Assembly: GCA_006247105.1 (NCBI GenBank)
Contig: CM016929.1
Location: forward strand, 558,001-622,000
DNA length: 64,000 bases
Direction of reading: 5' to 3'
Origin: Giardia muris
Taxonomy: Eukaryota; Fornicata; Diplomonadida; Hexamitidae
A model generated the notes under the pieces. The model made no database searches and had not been told where the DNA came from. It was given only the letters and a program-made list of their open reading frames with translations. The position numbers and the translations under genes were made by a program. The stretch's first letter is position 1. Every line of letters starts with the position of its first letter. This document shows, piece after piece, positions 1-7,096 of the stretch.

Positions 1-2023
1 CAAGAAAGACCTCTCCTCTTCCAAGAATACCCTAGAGGAGACAAGGAAGGAGCTATCCCAACTGAATCGGGAAGTCTCCTCTCTCAAACAACAACTCCAG
101 AAGGCCAACGAAGAGGCCAAGAAGAATCACGAGCTGAACGAGGCCCTGAACAAGAGGGCACAGGAGGCCGGGAAGAGCCTTGCTGAGGCGAGGGAAGAGA
201 ACACTTCTCTCAAAGGCCAGCTCACTGAGATGGAAAGCACAACACTCAAGCAGGACGACAAGATCTCCCACCTACGCACAGAGAACACTTCTCTTCAGGA
301 GCAACTATCCTCCTCCAAGAAGGCGCAAGGAGAAGCAGAGGAGAGGCTCTCCCAGATGAATCAAGAGATATCCTCCCTCAAAGCCCAGCTCTCCAAGACC
401 AGCGAGGAGAAGGACGCCCTCCACAAACAGTTCGAGGACAGGGAACGACGGGACAATACTCGAATCAAGGAGCTCACTAACGAGAACGACTCCCTCAAGA
501 ATGCACACGAGGAGACAAAGAATGAGCTATCCCAATCGAATCGGGAAAACTCCTCGCTCAAACAACAGCTCGACAATGCCATTGAGGAGTCCAAGAGGCA
601 TGCGAAGATGAACGAGGACCTTCGGAAGGCCTCTAACCAGAACCGAGCCCTCATCAACGCCCTCACCACAGAGAAGGGGACTCTTCAGGAGCAGCTCTCC
701 AAGACCACTGAGGACCTCAAGAGAGCACTTGCAGACCAGAAGGCCCAGAACCTCGCCCTCGAGAAGGAGAACGCCCGACTGAGGACCGAGGGCCATGACA
801 TGAAAGACCTTCGGAGACGCCTCGAGGAAGTGGAGGAGGAGAAGAGGATCCTCCTCCAGAACCTCGCTGCTGTCGGGGGCAGGCTTCCCCCTGCACGGGA
901 GGACAGCTCTCTCATCTCATCCGCCATCCAGGGAGACCTCAATGCACTCCGAAGGCACCTCGACCAGGCGGGACAGAAGGACTCCTCAGGCATGACGGCC
1001 CTGATGCACGCCGCCTCCCGAGGCCAGACCGAGGTCGTCCGCCTCCTCCGGCCCCTCGAGGCCCGCCTCCAGGACGGGAGGGGATGGACGGCCCTGATGC
1101 ATGCAGTGGGGGAAGGACACGAGGAGTGCGTCAGCCTCCTCCTTCTGGAGAGGGACATGAAGGACGGGGAGGGCAGGACGGCAGCCGAGCACGCAGAAGG
1201 CGAGAAGATGCGACGGGTACTCATGCACCAACCCACGCTTCCGAGGCTCCCAGACAGCCTCTCGGAGTACCACTTGACCGCTGTGCTCGGAGAAGGGATG
1301 TTTGGGACTGTCTATGCAGGCCATGGAAATGGTAGAAACGTGGCGGTCAAGGTCGTCAGCCTTGGAAGATATGGCGAGGAGGGAAGGGAGAAGCTTCGCA
1401 AGGAGGCTCGAATGCACCTCTCCCTCAACCATCCGAACATCATCCGGTGCCTTGGGATAGGAGAGAACGACCTCGACAACACCTTTGTGCTCGTGACAGA
1501 GCTCTGCTATGGAGACCTCAGTGAGGAGATGAACAGAAGGAAGAATGCAGGACATTCCTATACCGATCAGGAGGTCTGGAAGACGATCCGAGAGGTGGCC
1601 GCCGCCCTCGCATACCTCCACGAGAAGAGACTCGTCCACAGGGATCTGAAGCCTGCGAATATCCTCATCGCTTCTGATGATCGATGTGTTCTGGGAGACT
1701 TCGGGCTTATAAAGATGCTCGGGGACTCGTCCCGGATGGATACGATATTAGGAACACTTTCGTACATGGCCCCCGAAATCCACCGAGAGGAGAGGTATGA
1801 CAAGTCCGTTGACGTCTGGGCCCTGGGAGTGATTGGATATGAGATGTGCACCCACGCCCTTCCGTTTAGGAACATAGTAGCCATCACTGAGGAAACGCCT
1901 GCTCCTTCTCTCGAGGGTCGTCCCTCAGACCTTGCTGCTCTAATCTCCCGGATGCTCTCGAAGGACCCCAAAGACCGTCCGACAGCACGAGAGGTCCTCG
2001 AGGAGGCGGAGAGGCACCAGTGA
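1..2023 (+). CDS. Coiled-coil / ankyrin / NEK-like protein kinase, 5'-partial
   Basis: The reading frame is open from base 2, so the start codon lies outside the window; 673 residues are visible. The first ~290 are a long coiled coil rich in Leu, Glu, Gln and Ser, with repeated SSLKxQL-type segments. About three ankyrin repeats follow (TALMHAA..GQTEVV, TALMHAV..GHEECV). The kinase domain starts near residue 420 with the glycine loop GEGMFG. It has the VAVK lysine, HRDLKPAN, DFG, the GTLSYMAPE activation segment and a C-lobe ending in DRPTA, so the catalytic residues are present. It resembles the NEK and NEK-ankyrin kinases expanded in Giardia, which are thought to act at flagella and cytoskeleton. 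The order coiled coil, ankyrin, kinase is unusual, because in the Giardia proteins I know the kinase comes first. The stop TGA lies in an AGTGAC context resembling a poly(A) signal. The substrate is unknown. Confidence 0.88.
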   Translation, partial: KKDLSSSKNTLEETRKELSQLNREVSSLKQQLQKANEEAKKNHELNEALNKRAQEAGKSLAEAREENTSLKGQLTEMESTTLKQDDKISHLRTENTSLQEQLSSSKKAQGEAEERLSQMNQEISSLKAQLSKTSEEKDALHKQFEDRERRDNTRIKELTNENDSLKNAHEETKNELSQSNRENSSLKQQLDNAIEESKRHAKMNEDLRKASNQNRALINALTTEKGTLQEQLSKTTEDLKRALADQKAQNLALEKENARLRTEGHDMKDLRRRLEEVEEEKRILLQNLAAVGGRLPPAREDSSLISSAIQGDLNALRRHLDQAGQKDSSGMTALMHAASRGQTEVVRLLRPLEARLQDGRGWTALMHAVGEGHEECVSLLLLERDMKDGEGRTAAEHAEGEKMRRVLMHQPTLPRLPDSLSEYHLTAVLGEGMFGTVYAGHGNGRNVAVKVVSLGRYGEEGREKLRKEARMHLSLNHPNIIRCLGIGENDLDNTFVLVTELCYGDLSEEMNRRKNAGHSYTDQEVWKTIREVAAALAYLHEKRLVHRDLKPANILIASDDRCVLGDFGLIKMLGDSSRMDTILGTLSYMAPEIHREERYDKSVDVWALGVIGYEMCTHALPFRNIVAITEETPAPSLEGRPSDLAALISRMLSKDPKDRPTAREVLEEAERHQ

Positions 2024-2240
2024 CCTGTGATGAGCCCCCCAGTGGACCTAGTATTCGGCTTAAGGTCGTCCGGGCTGCTCTCACCTTGCCTGAGTGACGG
2101 TGACGCCGCCCCGTTCTCAAGAACGTGCTCCTTCGTTCGTGCAAGCACCCCCGCACATCCCTCGAGTACTCGGATCAGACGTGCTCACCCCGCCGGACTT
2201 CCGTTGAAAGGATCCCCTCCCAGGCCGCCTCGGACAAAGA
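2024..2240. other. Intergenic region between kinase gene and tRNA-Val
   Basis: This is GC-rich sequence with no convincing reading frame. I see no AT-rich start-proximal patch and no clear run of four or more T after the minus-strand tRNA; the best is a CTTTG. I find nothing else in it. Confidence 0.6.
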
Positions 2241-2313
2241 TGATCCGACGGAGATTTGAACTCCGGACCTTTCGCACGTCAAGCGAATGTGCTACCAACT
2301 ACACCATCGGACC
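2241..2313 (-). tRNA. tRNA-Val, anticodon GAC
   Basis: Read on the minus strand this is a canonical 73-nt tRNA. A 7-bp acceptor stem (GGTCCGA/TCGGATC, one G-U) is followed by T8-G9, a D arm with GTG/CAC stem and GG in the loop, a perfect anticodon stem TTCGC/GCGAA, variable loop AGGTC, T stem CGGAG/CTCCG with loop TTCAAAT, and discriminator A73. The 7-nt anticodon loop TTGACGT places GAC at 34-36, hence valine. The D arm and anticodon arm closely resemble eukaryotic tRNA-Val (TTCGC...GCGAAAGGTCC). A and B box promoter elements are internal. There is no intron and no encoded CCA. GAC is an uncommon valine anticodon in eukaryotes, which normally use AAC. Confidence 0.9.
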
Positions 2314-3024
2314 TCGAGGGGTCGGCGCATGTCTGGACCTCCAAGATCGCCTCCTACGTGTTGCTTGACGTCTGAGCCCGTTGTCCACGACCGCCGCGAG
2401 CTGCGCGCACCATGCGTCCCTGGAGGTCCGTGCACGTATCCTGTCAGCTGCCCACCGTTGGCGAGGGAGCTTGTACACGCGTGCACTGGCGGCTCTTCTC
2501 GTCGACGTGTCGCGAGAGTTTCGGAGACCAGAACCTGTCATCGTGTCCTTCCCACGCAGGTCGTTTGGATGTTTCAGGACCCCTGGATCACTTGGACTGA
2601 GCCGTTTTGGCACATTGGGCTGCCTGCACGTACTTATGAGAAGAGTTCTCGTGCCGTTGGATATACTCCCTTGTTGACCAGGGTTCTTTGCCGGTCAGAC
2701 GGCGACGACCAGGATGAAACCCTTGTGAACCCAGAGTCGGAGAGTCCCGGACCGACGGAAGCAACCTCTCCTTGCCCTGATGGAACTCGATACTCTGGAC
2801 TCACCAGGCTTCTCCACGCCTCGGTTGTCTTGTGGCCGTCCGAATGGTTGCACTGAGCGGTCCGGAAGTCTCGAACGGAGAGAAGGACTGTCTTAACGGG
2901 CCAAGCACCTCTCCTCATCCTGAGCTATCGTGAAGAGCTTGCTACAGTCATCTCTTCTGGCGTGCCTCCGAGGCGGCAGGGCGGATACCGGGGCGTGCCA
3001 GGACCGACGATTCCTCGCCGCCAT
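2314..3024. other. 711-bp gene-free interval between two tRNA genes
   Basis: No protein-like reading frame is recognisable. The open frames present give Arg/Pro/Cys/Ser-rich translations without domains, and one begins inside the tRNA. I see no further tRNA and no 5S rRNA, and I could not fit conserved elements of RNase P or SRP RNA. A short inverted repeat (GACTGT near 2889 and ACAGTC near 2943) is present. In a genome where most gaps are under 100 bp this is exceptional. It may hold a structured RNA or decayed sequence. Confidence 0.5.
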
Positions 3025-3098
3025 GTGCCCGTGGCGTAATTGGATAGCGCGCCTGACTACGGATCAGGAGGTTGCAGGTTCAAGTCCTGCCGGGTACG
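3025..3098 (+). tRNA. tRNA-Arg, anticodon ACG
   Basis: This is a 74-nt cloverleaf: acceptor GTGCCCG/CGGGTAC (one G-U), T8-G9, a 17-nt D arm with GCG/CGC stem and GG, anticodon stem CCTGA/TCAGG, loop CTACGGA with anticodon ACG (A34 presumably edited to inosine), variable AGGTT, T stem GCAGG/CCTGC with loop TTCAAGT, and discriminator G73. There is no intron. Only a short TTT follows at 3101, so the pol III terminator is weak. It ends 24 bp before the start codon of the SNARE gene. Confidence 0.95.
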
Positions 3099-3122
3099 CA
3101 TTTCTGCTGACCGGGCAATTCC

Positions 3123-3611
3123 ATGGGCCTCGACGCCCTTGCTGCCGATGTTGCCGACCTTCGACGTCTTGTCGCCTCTCTGACCAAGGCTCGGGCGCCT
3201 TCGTCGGAAGAGATCGCCTTTGCACGTGAGCGCTGCCATGCACTCCGAGAAGCGCTCAGTGAGACGACCGGGACTCGTGCAGTCCTTCTTCGCGCACAGA
3301 TTTCCAGTATTGTGGGTGCACTGGACATGCTTCAGGGGGTCCAGGAGCCCCAGGCATCTGCGGGAGGACTAACTGATGCTAATCGTCTAATCGACGAGAC
3401 CTTGACTCTTGCAGAGCACGCAGTTGGAGTTCTTGAGGGGCAAACTGGGATGATTGCACGTCTTGGAGATCGCTTGGGATCGCTTGGGATGACGCTTGGG
3501 ATTGGACGTAAGACTCTGACGTCTCTGGTCAAGCTAGAAGCGAATGCTACAGTTCTTATGGTTATCCTCCTATGCGCTATCGTCGTAATCTTCTTGTTTC
3601 TTCGTCGCTAG
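3123..3611 (+). CDS. Tail-anchored Qb-type SNARE (GOS28/Vti1-like)
   Basis: This 162-residue protein has the layout of a Qb SNARE: an N-terminal helical region (residues 1-75), a SNARE motif at about 86-140, and one C-terminal membrane helix (about 143-160) ending in Arg-Arg. The motif entry LIDETLTLAEH resembles the LIEETISIA segment of GOS28/Gos1. Gln107 is a candidate for the ionic zero layer. Such proteins are inserted post-translationally into ER/Golgi membranes and form one helix of the four-helix fusion bundle. Assignment among GOS28, Vti1 and membrin is uncertain because Giardia SNAREs are divergent. The gene starts 24 bp after tRNA-Arg and converges on fibrillarin with a 28-bp gap. 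Confidence 0.7.
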   Translation: MGLDALAADVADLRRLVASLTKARAPSSEEIAFARERCHALREALSETTGTRAVLLRAQISSIVGALDMLQGVQEPQASAGGLTDANRLIDETLTLAEHAVGVLEGQTGMIARLGDRLGSLGMTLGIGRKTLTSLVKLEANATVLMVILLCAIVVIFLFLRR

Positions 3612-3639
3612 TTTTACTTGTTGGGAGGTATCCCACAGT
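3612..3639 (-). terminator. Poly(A)-signal-like AGTAAAAC for fibrillarin
   Basis: In the 28-bp gap between the convergent SNARE and fibrillarin genes, the minus strand reads AGTAAAAC about 20 nt after the fibrillarin stop codon. This is close to the Giardia poly(A) signal AGTRAAY. Confidence 0.5.
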
Positions 3640-4581
3640 TCATTTAACACGAAAACGGCCTGCAACGACTGCATGGTTACGGTGGAACTCGCCAATGTCG
3701 AGCTGCTCCTTGCACTTAAAGCCGCACTCGCGCAGAACCTCGATTTCACGGGCAAAGACGGCCTCGGGATGCATTGTCGAGTCGACGGAGCTGGCTTTAA
3801 TGCTGATGATCATCCCCCCTCCGGCCTTGAGGTAGAACCGAGCGTTTTCTCCGACGATACGCGCTTGGTCTGGTTGAGCAACGTCAGAGAAAATACAATC
3901 CACCTCGGGGACAGTCATGCGGTAGCGGTATGGATGACGGGCGTCCGAGATAATGGGGTAGATGTTCGGCCTAACCTTGGCCACCTCAAGGAGGTCACGC
4001 CCCGAACGGTTGGAGAACTCGACGGCGTAGACGGCTCCAGCGGGCCCGACGATATCCGAGACGTGGGAGACAGTCGTCCCGGACGCAGCACCCAAGTAAA
4101 GAACCTTCGCACCAGGCCTGATAGGCATGTCCAGGAGGTTGAGGCGCACTGCCGCGCCAAGCTTGGATCTGAAAGGGTTCCACTCGCGGTACTCGATCTT
4201 GTCCCCCTCGACCTCCACTGCCACGCGCTTCTCGCCATAGACGGATATGCCCGGGGCAAGAGATTTGGTAACAAGAGTATCTCCGCGGCCATGGGAGATG
4301 AATATCCCTGGGTACTTCGAGTGTGGTTTGATCATCGTGCGCGCTCCACCCTTAAATCCTCCGTCCCGTGGGCCTCCTCGCGGCCCGCCTTTCTGCCCGT
4401 TTTGACCGCCTCGAAAACTAGGACCGGGACCACCAGGACCTCCGGGGCCTCCGCGCTGACCGTCTCTCTTGAACCCATTCCGGCCCGGCGGAGCCCCCCG
4501 TGGCGGCCCCCGCCGCTCTCCACCATCGCGAGGCCCACGGCCAGCATGACTATCACGATTACGGTCTCTGTCGAAGCCCAT
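3640..4581 (-). CDS. Fibrillarin, box C/D snoRNP 2'-O-methyltransferase
   Basis: This 313-residue fibrillarin methylates ribose 2'-OH groups in rRNA, guided by box C/D snoRNAs. The N-terminal ~85 residues form a Gly/Arg-rich domain (RGG, GGPGG). Next come the fibrillarin hallmark KPHSKYPGIFIS, then YREWNPFRSKL, the SAM-binding motif VLYLGAASGTTVSHVSDIVGP, AVEFS, the acidic IFSDVAQPDQ and IKASSVDST. All expected catalytic regions are present and the length is normal. I placed the start at the ATG at 4581; the frame can be read one codon further only through a GTG. The region just upstream is AT-rich (CGAAAAAAG), as expected for a Giardia promoter, and is shared with the divergent dynein fragment. 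Confidence 0.97.
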   Translation of the reverse strand: MGFDRDRNRDSHAGRGPRDGGERRGPPRGAPPGRNGFKRDGQRGGPGGPGGPGPSFRGGQNGQKGGPRGGPRDGGFKGGARTMIKPHSKYPGIFISHGRGDTLVTKSLAPGISVYGEKRVAVEVEGDKIEYREWNPFRSKLGAAVRLNLLDMPIRPGAKVLYLGAASGTTVSHVSDIVGPAGAVYAVEFSNRSGRDLLEVAKVRPNIYPIISDARHPYRYRMTVPEVDCIFSDVAQPDQARIVGENARFYLKAGGGMIISIKASSVDSTMHPEAVFAREIEVLRECGFKCKEQLDIGEFHRNHAVVAGRFRVK

Positions 4582-4615
4582 CACTTTTCTCGAAAAAAGT
4601 ACGTCGGAAAAAACC
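4582..4615. promoter_or_regulatory. AT-rich divergent promoter, fibrillarin and dynein fragment
   Basis: Two A-rich patches (CGAAAAAAG and CGGAAAAAACC) lie directly upstream of the fibrillarin ATG on one side and of the dynein intron half on the other. Giardia promoters are short AT-rich initiator-like elements near the start codon. The assignment of each patch is inference. Confidence 0.5.
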
Positions 4616-4670
4616 TCAAGTACTGGAGGGAAGAAAAGCTCGCACCAGCAGAATCTTGACTAACACGCAG
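4616..4670 (+). other. 3' half of a split (trans-spliced) intron
   Basis: The sequence ends in GACTAACACGCAG at 4658-4670. This matches the Giardia 3' splice signal, in which the branch-point sequence (CTRAC) is fused to the acceptor (ACACRCAG). The TAA at 4661-4663 closes the dynein frame upstream, and dynein homology begins immediately after the AG. No dynein coding sequence exists 5' of this point; the next gene is fibrillarin on the opposite strand. The matching 5' intron half must therefore be elsewhere in the genome. The purine-rich stretch before the splice signal (about 4621-4645) is the likely pairing region. The 5' boundary is a guess. Confidence 0.8.
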
Positions 4671-7050
4671 CAACCGACGAGAAGGACGAGGTCGTTCGCC
4701 AGGCGAATGCGACGAAGGCGCGTCTGGACCTCGCAAACCGACTGGTCAACGGGCTTTCCTCCGAGAAGACTCGCTGGAAGCAATCCGTGGCCAACCTACA
4801 GGAGCGCGACAAGACCCTGGTCGGGGACGTCCTGATCACGGCCGCATTCATCTCCTACTCCGGGCCGTTCAACCGGCAATTCCGGACAGATCTCTTGACG
4901 AAGTGGATCGCACGGGTGAAGGAGCTCAAAATTCCGATGCAGGACGAGTTTGACCCTCTGCAGCTTCTCACAAACGACGCGCTAATTGCGCGGTGGAATA
5001 ACGACCGGCTTCCAACAGATCGAGTGTCGCTTGAGAATGCATCGATCTTCACGACGGCCGAGCGGTGGCCGCTCATCATTGACCCGCAGCTACAGGGGGT
5101 GGCCTGGATAAAGGCGCGGGAGGAGCGCCGCAAGGCGGAGGAGGAGGCGTATAAGCAGGCGTTAGCCGCTTACGAGGAAGCGAAGGAGGCGTTGCGCCGC
5201 GAGCAAGGAGATGGAGCAGACGAGGGGGCTCTGACGAAACCGAAGCCCAGCGAGGAGAAACTTGGGGCCCTGCACGTGATCCGCTTCTCGCAGGCCAAGT
5301 GGCTTGATACCATTGAGCGTGCCGTCCAGAACGGAGACATGGTGCTCATCGAGAACATTAGCGAGACCATCGACGCCGTCCTGAACCCTCTGCTCGGGCG
5401 AAACATCATTAAACGGGGAAAGACGAAATATATCCGCTTCGGTGATAAGGAGGTCGAGTACGACGACAACTTTCGGCTGTACATCCAGACGAAGATGCCG
5501 AACCCCCACTACTCTCCCGAGATCCAGGCGCAAACGACGCTCATCAACTTCACGGTCACCATCGACGGCCTTGAAGACCAGCTCCTCGCGCTGGTCGTCT
5601 CGGAGGAGCGCCCAGACCTCGAGGAGCTGAAGGCCTCGCTCATGCGCCAGCAGAACGAGTTTAAGATCACCCTCCAGCAGCTCGAGGAGGACCTTCTACG
5701 GCGACTCTCCTCAGCCCAGGGTGACATCTTAGGAGATACCGAGCTCATCGAGAACCTCGAGAAGACCAAGGCCACAGCCTCCGAGATCTCTGAGAAGGTG
5801 AAGGAGGCGAAAGTCACGGAGGCCGAGATCAACCAGGCCCGTGAGCAGTACCGCCCGGTCGCCGCACGTGCCGCGATGCTCTACTTCCTCCTGAACTCGC
5901 TCAACGTCATCGATCACTTCTACCAGTTCTCCCTCTCCGCCTTCATCACCGTCTTTTACCGCGCAATTCGGAACTCGGCGAAGAGCGACGACGTTGCAGA
6001 GCGCGTCGCTATCCTCCTCGACGCTCTGACCTTCGACGTGTATAGCTATGCTGCTCGCGGGCTCTTCGAGCGGCACAAGCTCATCTTCATCTCCCAGCTT
6101 TGCTTCAATATCCTTCGGAAGGACAACCTGCTCCCGCCCGCGGAGTTTACGTTCCTCCTCCGCGGAACGATGTCTGTGACCCGCGAAAACGTCCTAACCG
6201 AGTTTATCCCGACCCCATCCTGGAATAGCGTCGTGGGACTGGCGGAGTCCATCCCGGACGTCTTTGGAAAGCTCCCAGACGACATAGAGGGCTCGGCGAA
6301 GCGCTGGAAGGAATGGATCCAGCACGAGCAGCCGGAGCGTGAGAAGCTTCCGCAGGACTGGAAGAACAAGACGAGCCTTCAGAGACTTTGCATCGTCCGT
6401 GCGCTCCGTTCGGATCGCCTCATGACAGCGATGACGGACTTTGTCGCGGAGTCGATTGGGGACAAATATATCGAGGCCATTCCCTTCTCGTTCAAGAGCG
6501 TCTATGCAGACTCAAGCAAGACGGAGCCGATCTTCTTCATCCTCTCGCCTGGTGTCGATCCCGTCAAGGACGTCGAGGCACTTGGGCGACAGCTGGGCTT
6601 TACGGCGGATAATGGGAAATTCAAGGCGATTTCGCTTGGACAGGGCCAGGAGAAGTTTGCTGAGCGGGCCATGGAGGACATGGCGGAGAAAGGTGGGTGG
6701 GTGTTGTTACAGAACATCCACCTGATGAAGGTCTGGCAGGTCAAGCTTGAGAAGCTGATGGAGCAGTACTGTTCGGAGACGGCTCATGAGAACTTTCGTC
6801 TCTATTTATCTGGAGAACCAGATGCAGACCCTGCGATCGCGTCGGTTCTTCCGGGGATCGTTCAGATGTGCATCAAGGTGACGAACGAGCCGCCTCGTGG
6901 GATCAAGGCGAACATGAACCGCGCGATCAACCTGTTCACCCCCGATGTCTTCGAGATGTGCTCGAAGGGGAACGAGTTCAAGAGCATTCTCTTTGCGTTA
7001 ATCTTCTTCCACGCGATCGTCATTGAGCGTCGGAAGTTCGGACCGATAGG
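4671..7050 (+). CDS. Axonemal dynein heavy chain, internal exon (stalk CC2 to AAA6/early C-terminal domain)
   Basis: This is an internal fragment of a dynein heavy chain, the ATP-driven motor of flagellar arms. It opens in the second stalk helix (ATDEKDEV...ARLDLANRL...EKTRW) and runs through AAA5 (RLPTDRVSLENA, RWPLIIDPQLQ), then the conserved GLEDQLL and LEEDLLRRLSSAQGDIL segments. It continues through AAA6 (GGWVLLQNIHLM, LYLSGEPD) into ALIFFHAIVIERRKFGPIG. There it stops, roughly 300 residues short of a normal C-terminus. A charged insert of about 45 residues lies at nt 5117-5255. The 5' boundary is a 3' splice site (codon phase 1) and the 3' boundary is GG|GTATGT (phase 2). The first internal ATG (4787) lies inside the stalk and is unlikely to be the biological start. 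It most resembles outer-arm chains. Read through, the frame ends at 7096 after 15 non-dynein residues. Confidence 0.93.
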
Positions 7051-7096
7051 GTATGTGGTGTTCCGCTTGCTGTGTGTTGTGTGTTCCTTCACTTAA
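7051..7096 (+). other. 5' half of a second split intron with ncRNA-type 3' processing motif
   Basis: GTATGT at 7051 is a Giardia-type 5' splice site placed exactly where dynein homology ends. The 46-nt half is GT-rich (TGTGTGTTGTGTG) and ends with TCCTTCACTTAA at 7085-7096. This differs at one of 12 positions from the TCCTTYACTCAA-type motif that I recall as marking 3' ends of Giardia non-coding RNAs and of 5' intron halves. No 3' splice site or dynein C-terminal sequence follows, because the next gene is SMC4 on the opposite strand. The last exon must be encoded elsewhere. Confidence 0.82.
7087..7093 (-). terminator. AGTGAAG poly(A)-like signal overlapping the SMC4 stop codon
   Basis: On the minus strand AAG-TGA-AGG contains AGTGAAG, a near match to AGTRAAY that includes the TGA stop of SMC4 (7091-7089). 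The same bases on the plus strand are the core of the dynein intron-half processing motif. Confidence 0.6.

Noticed and set aside
2287..2856. Open frame of 189 codons on the plus strand
   Set aside because: It begins inside the tRNA-Val gene and its translation is Arg/Pro/Cys/Ser-rich without domains. Overlapping frames on both strands are equally open, as expected in GC-rich non-coding DNA.
3673..4659. 328-codon plus-strand frame opposite fibrillarin
   Set aside because: It is an antisense shadow of the well-conserved fibrillarin gene, with no protein-like features.
4787..7096. Dynein fragment as an independent gene with ATG at 4787 and stop at 7096
   Set aside because: Dynein homology extends upstream of the ATG to a splice acceptor, and the last 15 residues before the stop are not dynein. 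The splice signals explain both borders better.
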